Source: Terriglobia bacterium
Lineage (GTDB): Bacteria; Acidobacteriota; Terriglobia; Bryobacterales; Bryobacteraceae
Assembly: GCA_020073445.1 (NCBI GenBank)
Contig: JAIQFE010000001.1
Location: 310,001-374,000 of the forward strand
DNA length: 64,000 bases
Direction: 5' to 3'
Shown: in pieces, positions 42,685 to 50,886 of the stretch
Numbering within the stretch: position 1 is the first letter of the stretch
Layout of the letters: each line of letters starts with the position of its first letter
Position numbers and translations under genes: made by a program
Notes under the pieces: generated by a model
The model's database searches: none
What the model was told of the DNA's origin: nothing
Seen by the model: the letters and a program-made list of their open reading frames with translations, nothing else

Positions 42685-43674
42685 TTGCGCGTCAAAGAAC
42701 TGGCCGTTTTGCTGGAAGCGCCGTGGGAGGGCGAAGGAGACCGCGAACTCCGCCGTGTGGCGACGCTAGAAGACGCCGGCGATGAGGACCTTTCGTTCGT
42801 TTCCAACGGGCGCTCCGTCAAGCTCGCCAGCCTCTCCCGCGCGGCGTGCCTTCTGGTCCCCGACGATTTCGTAAACGAGCCTCTTCGTACGGTTATTCGC
42901 ACGCGCGATCCGCGAGCCGCCGTTGCCCGGGCCATTCCGAAGCTGCATCCCCATCCTGAGCCGTCCCCGGGTGTTCATCCGACCGCCGTGTTGGGACCCG
43001 GCGTGGTGATCGGCAAGGGTGCTTCCATCGGACCCCTGGTGAGCCTGGGCGCCGGGGTACACATCGGCGAAGGCTCCTTCGTCGGAGCCGGGTCGGTGAT
43101 CGAGGACTATGTCCACATAGGCCGGCGCTGCGTCCTGCACCCGCAGGTGACGGTATATCACGACGTAACCCTGGGAAATCACGTGATCCTGCACTCGGGT
43201 TGCGTCATCGGAGCCGACGGATTCGGCTTTATCCTGACCGACGGTGCCTACGAAAAATTCCCGCAGGTGGGCCGCGTGATGATCGGCGACAACGTCGAAA
43301 TCGGCGCCAATTCCTGCGTGGACCGGGCGGCGTTGGGTGTCACCTCTATCGGCGAAGGGGCCAAGCTCGATAACCTGGTGCACATTGCGCACAACTGCCG
43401 CATTGGCCGCCACGTGGTCATCGCGGCGCAGACGGGACTCTCGGGCGGTGTGGTGGTCGAGGACTACGCGGTAATTGGCGGGCAGGTTGGGATCGGCGAC
43501 AAGGCACGGATCGAATCGCGCGCCGTGCTGGGTTCCGGAAGCGGCGTACTGACGTCGAAGATCGTGCGCGCGGGGCAGGTTATGTGGGGGACGCCGGCCC
43601 GTCCGCTGAAGCAATACCTGGAGCAACTGGCAGTGTTGTCCCGCATGGCGAAGAAACGCCGCCCCGACAGCTAA
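42685..43674 (+). CDS. lpxD: LpxD, UDP-3-O-acylglucosamine N-acyltransferase
   Basis: 329 residues from TTG 42685, with CAGGAG 10 bases upstream. LpxD layout: an N-terminal uridine-binding domain (1-95), then a left-handed beta-helix of hexapeptides (100-290) with the active-site His in NLVHIAHNCRIG and the typical GADGFGFI segment, and a helical tail (PARPLKQYLEQLAVL). It adds the second R-3-hydroxyacyl chain in lipid A synthesis. Upstream 200 bp shows no gene. Its 3' end converges with the JAMM-like gene, 3 bp apart. Confidence 0.94.
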   Translation: MRVKELAVLLEAPWEGEGDRELRRVATLEDAGDEDLSFVSNGRSVKLASLSRAACLLVPDDFVNEPLRTVIRTRDPRAAVARAIPKLHPHPEPSPGVHPTAVLGPGVVIGKGASIGPLVSLGAGVHIGEGSFVGAGSVIEDYVHIGRRCVLHPQVTVYHDVTLGNHVILHSGCVIGADGFGFILTDGAYEKFPQVGRVMIGDNVEIGANSCVDRAALGVTSIGEGAKLDNLVHIAHNCRIGRHVVIAAQTGLSGGVVVEDYAVIGGQVGIGDKARIESRAVLGSGSGVLTSKIVRAGQVMWGTPARPLKQYLEQLAVLSRMAKKRRPDS

Positions 43675-43677
43675 CGT

Positions 43678-44793
43678 CTACGGTGCCCACTCCAGCGCCT
43701 GCGTCACGCTTAACCCCGCATCGAGGTTAATCACCAACCGGAAGCGAACCTTGTTGGACATATTGCGGTAAACCATACTTCCGTTGCTGAGGTTGGCGCG
43801 GTCGAGGTTGACGTGCTTGGTTTCGCTGCCATCGTCAATCTCCAGCTCACCGCTGCTGGCCAGGCGCACCGCACGTGAATCGGGATTCCAGCGGACCGTC
43901 AAGTTGTCGCCGGTGCGCTCCACCGCGAATAACAGGGCGAAATCGGAAAGGCCACGCTGCGGAGCGGTGATGCGCGAAGCCTCATAGCCCAGCAGGACTC
44001 CCAGCAGCAAGAAGACGAAGCTCGCCACCATCCACATCCCAGTCCGCGATTTCGTCGCGCGAGGCGCTTGCGGTGTGTGTTTGGGCTCCTCCTCAGGTTC
44101 GGCGGAAAAGATGCGATAGTACGGCCGCGGGGCACCCGAGGATTCCGGCGCCGCGGCCACCTTATCTTCATTGGATGGCGGCGGAGCGGCGACTTCGTCT
44201 CGCTTCTCTGGCTGCCGCTCCTTCCGCTTCCTTTCCTGCATCGGCGCACGCCGGGGCGGCTCTTCCCCGGTCATCTCCCAGCGGCGGAACGGGAATTCCA
44301 GCGGCGTTGCGGCAGGGAACGCGCCATTTTCGCGCACGAAAAATCCCGCCACCCCCGGTTTGGTTGCGAACGGTTTCACCAGCAACGCGACCCGGGCGGC
44401 GGAAGGCAAAAACTGGCCCAATAGCTGGATGTCTTCCGGCTGCAAGGCGAGCCCCTCGCGAGTGTGACTGCGATAATATCCGACGATTTCCGCACTCCGG
44501 CGCTGGCACACCTCGTTAAACAACGCTCGCTCGGCGTCGGTCAGAAGATAGGACGGCCCGCGAGCATAGGTGCAAGGAATGGCTTCGAAATCCTCGATGC
44601 GAATGGTGTCGGACTCGATTGTGCCGATCAGAACGCCGCCGACTTCGGCGCCGCGCTTCGGAACCAGCCCAAAGCCGCGCATGATGTCGGCGCTCAAGCG
44701 GTCGACCACCTCGATGCTGAGGTGGATCGCCACCGGCTGGCCCGGGGCTTGCCACACGAAATAACCGGGGACGGCTTGTGTAGCTGGCTCCAT
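43678..44793 (-). CDS. Membrane-anchored protein with degenerate JAMM/MPN domain
   Basis: 371 residues. An N-terminal MPN/JAB-like domain (about 20-165) has EVGGVLIG (Glu50) and GYYRSHTREG to PED121. The JAMM signature needs Glu, His-x-His and Asp; Glu50, His110 and Asp121 occur at the right spacing, but the first His is Arg108 (R-S-H for H-S-H). A Lys/Arg/Glu-rich linker (180-250), one membrane helix (about 253-270, MWMVASFVFLLLGVLLGY) and a C-terminal beta domain (280-371) follow. Topology unassigned. The MPN part may be a non-catalytic or altered-metal binder. It diverges from rsmI with 25 bp between starts. Confidence 0.75.
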   Translation of the reverse strand: MEPATQAVPGYFVWQAPGQPVAIHLSIEVVDRLSADIMRGFGLVPKRGAEVGGVLIGTIESDTIRIEDFEAIPCTYARGPSYLLTDAERALFNEVCQRRSAEIVGYYRSHTREGLALQPEDIQLLGQFLPSAARVALLVKPFATKPGVAGFFVRENGAFPAATPLEFPFRRWEMTGEEPPRRAPMQERKRKERQPEKRDEVAAPPPSNEDKVAAAPESSGAPRPYYRIFSAEPEEEPKHTPQAPRATKSRTGMWMVASFVFLLLGVLLGYEASRITAPQRGLSDFALLFAVERTGDNLTVRWNPDSRAVRLASSGELEIDDGSETKHVNLDRANLSNGSMVYRNMSNKVRFRLVINLDAGLSVTQALEWAP

Positions 44794-44818
44794 TTCAGTT
44801 AAGGTTCATGGTACTACG

Positions 44819-45631
44819 ATGCCCGGTTCGCTCTACCTTGTCGCGACTCCCATTGGCAATCTGGAAGACATCACGCTGCGCGCCTTGCGCGTGCTGCGCG
44901 AGGCCGATCTGATCGCTTGCGAAGACACGCGTCAAACCGGCAAACTATTGCAACACTTTGGCGTCGACAAGCCCATGGTCAGCTATCACGAGCATAACGA
45001 AGCAGCCCGGACTCAGGAACTGGTCGCGAAACTCGAAGGCGGTGCGGACATCGCTTTGGTTTCCGATGCGGGCACGCCTCTGGTGTCCGACCCGGGATAC
45101 CGGCTGGTAACCGCGGCGATCGGCGCGGGAATACCCGTGGTCCCGATACCCGGCGCGTCGGCGCTGCTGGGGGCGTTGTCGGGGGCGGGCCTGCCCACGG
45201 ATGCATTCCGGTTCTGCGGATTTCTCCCACCGAAGAGTGGCCAGCGTAAGAAAGCTCTGGAAGAGCTTAACAGTGAGGATTGCACGCTCGTTTTCTATGA
45301 AGCGCCACACCGGATTTTGGATGCGCTGTCGGATGTTTCCGCGGTGTATGGCGAACGCCCGGTTGTTGTCGCGCGCGAGCTGACCAAGCTGCACGAAGAA
45401 TTCCTGCGCGGCACCGCGGAGGAAGTTCGAGCCCAACTGTCCGCGCGTGCGTCGGTGAAAGGCGAGATAGTTCTGTTAATCGGCAAGGGCACACCGGTCG
45501 TCTCCGATACGCCGGTGGAGGAGGCCGTGCGCGAATTGGAACAGAAAGGAATGCCGCGCATGGACGCCATCAAGCAGGTGGCTCGCGAACGCGGCCTCTC
45601 CAAGCGCGAAGTCTATAAACAGGTCACGTAG
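44819..45631 (+). CDS. rsmI: RsmI, 16S rRNA (cytidine1402-2'-O)-methyltransferase
   Basis: 270 residues of the tetrapyrrole-methylase fold. Start SLYLVATPIGNLEDITLRAL, CEDTRQTGKLLQHF, ALVSDAGTPLVSDPGYRLV and GFLPPKSGQRKKAL are classical RsmI blocks. It 2'-O-methylates C1402 of 16S rRNA. Length normal. Its last 8 bases overlap the converging hemH stop. Confidence 0.94.
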   Translation: MPGSLYLVATPIGNLEDITLRALRVLREADLIACEDTRQTGKLLQHFGVDKPMVSYHEHNEAARTQELVAKLEGGADIALVSDAGTPLVSDPGYRLVTAAIGAGIPVVPIPGASALLGALSGAGLPTDAFRFCGFLPPKSGQRKKALEELNSEDCTLVFYEAPHRILDALSDVSAVYGERPVVVARELTKLHEEFLRGTAEEVRAQLSARASVKGEIVLLIGKGTPVVSDTPVEEAVRELEQKGMPRMDAIKQVARERGLSKREVYKQVT

Positions 45632-46577
45632 TAGGTCTGGCTTGGAAGCCGGACGCTACCGGCCTTCGGGGAGCCGCACAGCACCCTTCCGCACACTGCT
45701 CGTGATCCTGCTCGACCATCTCGGCAATCATCTCGATCATCGCCGGATGCGTGCCCGCAGTCCCGGCGCGGACCATCTTCACGCCCAACTCCTGGCATAC
45801 CGCTCGAGCTTCCGTATCCAGATCGTAGAGCACTTCCATGTGATCCGAGAGGAACCCGATCGGCACGATCACAACGTCGGAACGAATTTCACGCAAGTAG
45901 TCGCCGATATCGGGTTCGAGCCAAGGCTGCGTCGGCGGGCCACTGCGGCTCTGATACGCAAGCTTCCAGTCGTTTCGACCGACGCCCTGCGCGACTGCGG
46001 CGCACGCGCTCTCCAGCTCCCGGACATAAGGACTCGATTCGGCCATCGATACGGGCACGCTGTGCGCGGTGAACACCAGCCTCCCGTGCGGCAACTCTGC
46101 CAGTGCCGCGCGCACGCGATCGGTCATCGCCTGGTTAAACTTTGGCTGCCCCGAAAACGGCCGGATTTTGGAGACCTGCGGGGCACCCTCGCCCACCGCG
46201 GCGCGAGCCCGCTCGATGTCTTCGATGTACTGCCGGCAACCAGAGTATGAACCGAATGCCGAGGTCACGAACGCAACCGCCCGCTTGATTCCATCGTCGG
46301 CCATCTGGCGCATCGTATCTGCCAGCATGGGGTGCCAGTTGCGATTGCCCCAATAGATCGGCATGTTCACAACCGGCCGCAGCGCTTCGATCAACGCCCG
46401 GTTTTGCTCGTTGATGGGGCTGCGTCCGTCGAAGTGGTAATAATGCTCGGCGACCTGGAGGATGCGCTCGCGCGGAACATTCCTGCCGCGCAGGACGTTC
46501 TCCAGGAACGGAATCACGTCTTCGCGTTTTTCGGGCCCGCCAAAAGAGACGATCAGCAGTGCGTCGTATTTAGACAC
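45624..46577 (-). CDS. hemH: HemH, ferrochelatase (proto- or coproporphyrin type)
   Basis: 317 residues: LLIVSFGGPEKREDVIPFL, GNRNWHPML, FTAHSVPVSMAESSPYV with the catalytic His, YQSRSGPPTQPWLEP and PIGFLSDHMEVLYDLDTEA with the catalytic Glu. It inserts ferrous iron into the porphyrin. The chain ends in a cysteine-rich EQCAEGCCAAP tail, which could be a [2Fe-2S] ligand set as seen in some bacterial ferrochelatases. The stop overlaps rsmI's end. The GNRNWHPML region leans toward the coproporphyrin-type (CpfC) group. The overlap with hemD is not physical; hemD is at 55.6 kb. Confidence 0.9.
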   Translation of the reverse strand: MSKYDALLIVSFGGPEKREDVIPFLENVLRGRNVPRERILQVAEHYYHFDGRSPINEQNRALIEALRPVVNMPIYWGNRNWHPMLADTMRQMADDGIKRAVAFVTSAFGSYSGCRQYIEDIERARAAVGEGAPQVSKIRPFSGQPKFNQAMTDRVRAALAELPHGRLVFTAHSVPVSMAESSPYVRELESACAAVAQGVGRNDWKLAYQSRSGPPTQPWLEPDIGDYLREIRSDVVIVPIGFLSDHMEVLYDLDTEARAVCQELGVKMVRAGTAGTHPAMIEMIAEMVEQDHEQCAEGCCAAPRRPVASGFQARPTT

Positions 46578-46586
46578 GTTCTCAGC

Positions 46587-46988
46587 CTATCGCGGGTAGG
46601 GATGTCCCCGCAGCGTAGTCAGCGCGCGGTAGATCTGCTCCGCCAGCACGACGCGCGCGAGCTCATGCGGCATGGTCAGCGCGGATAGCGAGACAAGCAG
46701 ATCTGCTTTCGGTTTCCATTCCGGCGGCAACCCGTCGGCACCGCCGATCACGAATACCAGATCCCGGTCGAACAGCGCGGTGAGCTTTTTCGAGTCGAGC
46801 GCCTTGCCCGCGGGATCCAGCAGAATCTTGCGCGCCGAAGGATGCTTCGCCCAGGGATCGAAACGCCCCGGATGAATCTCGCGCATCTCGCAGGTGGCAA
46901 ACCGGCCCGAGCGCTTGATGTACTCCTCCGCCATGGCGTTAGCGTGCGTATCGCGCGCCTTGCCGACGTAGTAGAGGAAGACCTTCAC
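46587..46988 (-). CDS. rlmH: RlmH, 23S rRNA (pseudouridine1915-N3)-methyltransferase
   Basis: 133 residues starting at GTG 46988 (VKVFLYYVGKARD). The frame is open further upstream, but that part lies in the palindromic repeat. Family marks are LVFVIGGADGLPPEWK (SPOUT knot SAM site) and the exact family end EQIYRALTTLRGHPYPR. It methylates pseudouridine 1915 in 23S rRNA. A little shorter than the usual 155 residues. It shares the strand with hemH, whose start is 9 bp downstream of the stop. Confidence 0.9.
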   Translation of the reverse strand: MKVFLYYVGKARDTHANAMAEEYIKRSGRFATCEMREIHPGRFDPWAKHPSARKILLDPAGKALDSKKLTALFDRDLVFVIGGADGLPPEWKPKADLLVSLSALTMPHELARVVLAEQIYRALTTLRGHPYPR

Positions 46989-46993
46989 GGAGC

Positions 46994-47053
46994 GCACAGG
47001 CTGAAGGCCTGTGCCACATTGCCGTTTGCGTGGCACAGGCCTTCAGCCTGTGC
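46994..47053. repeat. Perfect 24-bp inverted repeat (REP-like palindrome)
   Basis: GCACAGGCTGAAGGCCTGTG... (46994-47017) is the exact reverse complement of 47030-47053, with a 12-base loop. It lies just upstream of the rlmH start and carries no gene. The sequence GCACAGGCCTTCAGCC is of the kind that is repeated in acidobacterial genomes, which I infer rather than show. It might be a RAYT-type transposable hairpin or act on rlmH expression. Confidence 0.8.
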
Positions 47054-47064
47054 TCCAAAGCCGG

Positions 47065-47274
47065 TCATACGAGTTTCCTGAAGAACTCAGTCCCGTTGCG
47101 TGTTTCTACCAGCTCGACTTTGTCGCCGATTTTCACGCGTTCCCCGATAATTCGTGCGGTCAGCCGCCCGCCACTGTCAAGCGACACGATCGCCAGTTGA
47201 TACGGCGCGTCCGCCACGAACTCGGCAGGCGCCGCGTGGACCACGGTTTCGGTGTAGATTACTCCGGTACTCAT
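47065..47274 (-). CDS. OB-fold (DUF35-like) small protein, thiolase partner
   Basis: 69 residues. The strand pattern AEFVADAPYQLAIVSLDSGGRLTARIIGERVKIGDKVELV is the OB-fold half of DUF35 proteins; the N-terminal zinc ribbon, with its four cysteines, is absent. In the archaeal acetoacetyl-CoA thiolase/HMG-CoA synthase complex a DUF35 protein clamps the two enzymes. The start overlaps the thiolase stop as ATGA. It probably binds CoA-thioester near the thiolase. Only its reduced length is unusual. Confidence 0.78.
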   Translation of the reverse strand: MSTGVIYTETVVHAAPAEFVADAPYQLAIVSLDSGGRLTARIIGERVKIGDKVELVETRNGTEFFRKLV

Positions 47275-48431
47275 ATGGCTCCTAGCACGGTCACCACGGC
47301 AGTGGCGCCCGAGCCACCCAGATTCTGCGCCAACCCAATCGAATGCCGATCCAGCTGCAGCTCGCCAGCCTCGCCGCGAATCTGCAGGGCCACATCGCAG
47401 ATTTGGCCGACCCCAGTCGCTCCCACCGGGTGACCCTTGGCCTTAAGGCCGCCACTGGCGTTCACCGGGCGCTCGGCACGCAAGCACGTGCGGCCCTCCA
47501 GCACGTATGGGCCGCCTTCGCCTTTCTTGATGAATCCCAGGTCCTCCGTCGCCACGATCTCGGCGATGGTGAAACAATCGTGCACTTCGGCGAACTCGAT
47601 ATCGCGAGCGCTCACGCGTGCCATCTTGTAAGCTTTTTCGGCCGCCTCGCGGACGGCCCAGAATGTCGTGATGTCGGCTTTCGCATCCAGCGCGACGTAA
47701 TCGGACGTCTGCGCGATGCCCAGAATCCGCACTGGCTGGTCCGTGAACTCAGAGGCTCGCTCCAGGGGCACGATGACCACCGCCGCCGCCCCGTCGCTGA
47801 TCAGTGAACAGTCGAACACGGTGAGCGGCTCCGAAATCATTTTGCCTGCCAAGGCCTGTTCCATGGTGATGACCTTGCGCATGTGCGCCAGAGGATTTTT
47901 CGCGCCATTGGCGTGATTCTTCACCGCCACCGCGGCCAATTGCTCGCGAGTGGTCCCGTACTGATACATGTGGCGCTTAGCGATCATCGCAAAGAGCGCG
48001 GGAAAGGTGGCCCCTGCGCGCCCTTCGCCGGCCATGTCTCCTGCCCCCGCCAGGATTTCGGTGACCTTGGGCGTGGTCTGCGAGGTCATCTTTTCGACCC
48101 CCGCGACCAGGACGATATCGTTGAGCCCGGCGGCTACGCTCGAAACCGCGTGGAAGAAGGCCGACCCGCCCGAGGCGCAGGCAGCCTCAAATCGAGTACA
48201 TGGTACTCCTGTGAGTCCTAAACTTCCGGCGATGTAGGGAGCCAGGTGATTCTGGCCCACAAACGACGGTCCGGCGAAGTTTCCCAGGTAGAAAGCCTCG
48301 ATCTGTGAAGGACTTACGCCTGCGTCCTCCATGCACTTTTCGCCTGCCTCTACCGCCAGGGAGCGTAGCGTGCGCTCCGGGAACGCCCCGAAGGCTGTCT
48401 TGCCAATCCCCACAATTGCAACCGGCCTCAT
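47271..48431 (-). CDS. Thiolase family protein (SCP-x/acetyl-CoA acetyltransferase type)
   Basis: 386 residues. Catalytic Cys in FEAACASGGSAFFHA, His in EVHDCFTIAE and GGLKAKGHPVGATGVGQ. These match the SCP-x/archaeal type thiolases, which are usually coupled to a DUF35 protein, as here (47065-47274). The reaction is either acetoacetyl-CoA formation or cleavage of a beta-ketoacyl-CoA; direction and chain length are unknown. No HMG-CoA synthase is nearby. The gene starts at ATG 48431 and diverges from the sigma factor gene. Confidence 0.88.
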   Translation of the reverse strand: MRPVAIVGIGKTAFGAFPERTLRSLAVEAGEKCMEDAGVSPSQIEAFYLGNFAGPSFVGQNHLAPYIAGSLGLTGVPCTRFEAACASGGSAFFHAVSSVAAGLNDIVLVAGVEKMTSQTTPKVTEILAGAGDMAGEGRAGATFPALFAMIAKRHMYQYGTTREQLAAVAVKNHANGAKNPLAHMRKVITMEQALAGKMISEPLTVFDCSLISDGAAAVVIVPLERASEFTDQPVRILGIAQTSDYVALDAKADITTFWAVREAAEKAYKMARVSARDIEFAEVHDCFTIAEIVATEDLGFIKKGEGGPYVLEGRTCLRAERPVNASGGLKAKGHPVGATGVGQICDVALQIRGEAGELQLDRHSIGLAQNLGGSGATAVVTVLGAI

Positions 48432-48538
48432 ATATCATTAGGATATCGTGACCGCCGATAGACTATAGACTGGCGGGCCAGACTGCACGCTTGGGCGTCC
48501 TTCCGCGTCATCCGTATGCGGGGTGAATTGTCCCCAGC

Positions 48539-49129
48539 ATGGTCATGTCCAGTTTGTTAGCGGTCACTGAACGCGTGATGAGCGAAACGCCCGGATCCAC
48601 CCGGTACGATGCCACTCCGCTCTCCTCGGAGCAGCAGAACCGATTTGTGGCCGAAAACATGCGCCGCGTGTTCCTGCTGATTTATCGCGTGGTGGGCAAC
48701 GTCGCCGACGCGCAGGACCTCACCCAGGAAGCGTTCATCAAAGCCCTGCAGCGTCAGGACCAACTCAAGGATTTGGAGAAGGCCGCGCACTGGCTTTCGC
48801 GCATCGCCACCAACACCGCGATCGATTTTCTGCGACGCGCCGGGCGGGTGAATTTCGCCGATTTGGAAAATCTGCCCGAGCCGGTATTGCGCTCACATCA
48901 GGAGAATCCGGAACAGAGGGTATTGCGCGCGGAGCACAGGGACCGCCTGGAAGCCGGCCTGGAAGTCTTGACCGCCCGCGAAAGAATGGCTCTGTTGCTG
49001 CGCGACGTCGAGGATCTGCCGGCCGAGGAAGTCGCCTTGCGATTGAACTGCTCGAAAGCTACCGTGCGCTCGCATATCGCCAACGCGCGGGTGAAGCTGC
49101 GGCGCTACATGGAACGGAAAAAGATATGA
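48539..49129 (+). CDS. ECF-type RNA polymerase sigma factor
   Basis: 196 residues with sigma region 2 (FLLIYRVVGNVADAQDLTQEAF, then HWLSRIATNTAIDFLRR) and region 4 (LTARERMALLLRDVEDLPAEEVALRL, then CSKATVRSHIANARVKLRRYM). Directs RNA polymerase to envelope-stress or other regulated promoters. Its stop overlaps the anti-sigma start (ATGA), so both are made from one mRNA in a balanced ratio. The start could also be the Met in the VMSETPG or SSLLA region. Confidence 0.93.
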   Translation: MVMSSLLAVTERVMSETPGSTRYDATPLSSEQQNRFVAENMRRVFLLIYRVVGNVADAQDLTQEAFIKALQRQDQLKDLEKAAHWLSRIATNTAIDFLRRAGRVNFADLENLPEPVLRSHQENPEQRVLRAEHRDRLEAGLEVLTARERMALLLRDVEDLPAEEVALRLNCSKATVRSHIANARVKLRRYMERKKI

Positions 49130-49767
49130 GTCGGGAAGCCATGAGCCGGCATGTGATGGAAACCGAACTGGCCTTGTACGCCACGGGCGATCTGCCTTTC
49201 TGGCGCGGCACGCTGGTCAAGTTTCACGTGCGTCGATGCGACGAATGCCGCAGCCTGGTGGAAGCGTTGCGCATGGACCGGCAAGAACTGCGCCGGTCGG
49301 CCGATGACATGCCGGCCGAGATCTCTTCGAACTTTGATTGGGACCAGCTGGCCGCGGAAATGACCGCCAATATTCGCGTGGGTCTGGCCGCCGGTGAGTG
49401 CGTCACACCCCGTGAACGTAAGGTCGCGGCGATCTCCTGGCGTCCAATGGCGATCGCGGCCGGTTTGGTCGTGTTGCTGGCGGGAGCCTGGTGGTTGAAT
49501 ATTCCGCGCTCCGATACGGAAACCATTGTCCGTGCGCTCCGCAACATAGGGACCGGAGGACAGGTCGCTCCGCAGGAAGAGCATGGCCCTGTGGTGGGAG
49601 CGTCGTCCGCGGGAGTCGTGCTGGTGGAAAACGGCGGGCGGATGGGAATCGAGCAAGGCGGGTTGGAGCCGGTGATGTTCTCGGTGAGCACGCAAGGCTC
49701 AGCCAGCGCGCGTTACGTAGACCAGGACACAGGGCAAGTGACGATTACGGCGACCTATGTCCAATAA
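49126..49767 (+). CDS. Zinc-finger anti-sigma factor, membrane-anchored
   Basis: 213 residues. The N-terminal zinc-finger anti-sigma motif H-x3-C-x2-C (FHVRRCDECRS, residues about 34-43) is followed by a charged helix (45-100), one membrane helix (about 108-124, WRPMAIAAGLVVLLAGAWW) and an extracytoplasmic tail. It would sequester the sigma factor encoded upstream until a signal is received at the membrane. Its 11 last bases overlap the next gene, so all three likely share a transcript. Confidence 0.87.
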   Translation: MSREAMSRHVMETELALYATGDLPFWRGTLVKFHVRRCDECRSLVEALRMDRQELRRSADDMPAEISSNFDWDQLAAEMTANIRVGLAAGECVTPRERKVAAISWRPMAIAAGLVVLLAGAWWLNIPRSDTETIVRALRNIGTGGQVAPQEEHGPVVGASSAGVVLVENGGRMGIEQGGLEPVMFSVSTQGSASARYVDQDTGQVTITATYVQ

Positions 49768-50863
49768 GGCCATGTGCAACATGTCCAATAAAATTTCATT
49801 AGCGCTCGCCATGGCCGGTGCAATCTCGCTGCACGCGCAGGCGCTCAATCACAAAATCGATTTTCCCAAGGACTCTCCGGTCAGCGTGATCTCGGAAGAT
49901 TTCGGCAATTCCAACGCCACAGCGCGCGGCGCGAACGTGATCGACGTCAACGCCGCACTATCCTTGCGCAACTCCGGCCAAAAGCGGATCCGCAGCATGA
50001 CGCTCATGGTCAGCACGCCGGACGCCGCGGGCAAAGGATCAGTCTCGGTTCCGACGCTGGATGCAGGGCCCGGCGAAACCTTCTCCATCCACATCGGCAC
50101 ACGCCTGGTCCGGCCGCTCACCGCCGGAAACCCTTCGGTCGAAGTAACGCTCGACGGCGTCCTGTTCGACGATTTGAGTTTTTACGGACCGGACACGCTG
50201 CATTCGCAGCGCAGCATGATCCGTTGGGAGCTTGAGGCGCAGCGCGACCGGAAATACTTCAAGACGCTGCTTGCGACCAGCGGCCCGGAAGGACTCCGCA
50301 AGGAGATGCTTTCGAGCCTCGCCCGGCAAGGCGACAGTTCCCAGCGCGGTGTGCAGATGGTGCGCGGCCGCGCCACCAACATCGAGGCGGAACCCGAGTC
50401 CCAGTTTGCGTTCCTGGACATCCCGGAATCGCCGGTGGAGGCTTCCAACGGGCGCGCGCGGATCGGGGCAGGCATGGCCGGTGCGCCGCAGTTCGAGGTG
50501 CGGAACCGGTCCAATCGTCCGGTAAGGCATCTTGAAGTCGCCTGGATCGTCAAGGATCGGCAGGGACGCGAGTTTCTGGCGGCTTCCATGCCCGCCGATA
50601 TGACTCTGGTCCCGAATCAGAGTGGCCAGGTGGCCCAGGATGCGGCCTTGCGCTTCGATCGGCCCATTTCCATCCAGAGCATGTCGGGCTTTGTCTCGAG
50701 CGTTGAGTTCGCCGACGGCTCACAGTGGATTCCCAGCCGCGGCGCGCTGGATCAGACCCGGCTGCGGCAGCTTATCAATCCGTCGCCCGAAGAGCAGCGG
50801 CTTTCCCAGATCTACAGCAAGAAGGGCATCCAGGCGCTGATCGACGAGCTCAAAAAATTCTAA
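49757..50863 (+). CDS. Exported protein of the sigma/anti-sigma operon, function unknown
   Basis: 368 residues. Start choice is not certain: ATG 49757, 49772 or 49781. The last gives the most normal signal peptide (NKISLALAMAGAISLHAQA). The mature part shows two beta-sandwich-like stretches (VIDVNAALSLRNSGQKRIRSMTL; PQFEVRNRSNRPVRHLEVAW), and a helical tail with LSQIYSKKGIQALIDELKKF. No named domain was recognised. It lies behind an ECF sigma and its anti-sigma and is probably part of the regulated response or sensory assembly. Confidence 0.75.
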   Translation: MSNKAMCNMSNKISLALAMAGAISLHAQALNHKIDFPKDSPVSVISEDFGNSNATARGANVIDVNAALSLRNSGQKRIRSMTLMVSTPDAAGKGSVSVPTLDAGPGETFSIHIGTRLVRPLTAGNPSVEVTLDGVLFDDLSFYGPDTLHSQRSMIRWELEAQRDRKYFKTLLATSGPEGLRKEMLSSLARQGDSSQRGVQMVRGRATNIEAEPESQFAFLDIPESPVEASNGRARIGAGMAGAPQFEVRNRSNRPVRHLEVAWIVKDRQGREFLAASMPADMTLVPNQSGQVAQDAALRFDRPISIQSMSGFVSSVEFADGSQWIPSRGALDQTRLRQLINPSPEEQRLSQIYSKKGIQALIDELKKF

Positions 50864-50886
50864 CGTCCACCCACGTATGATGGGGT

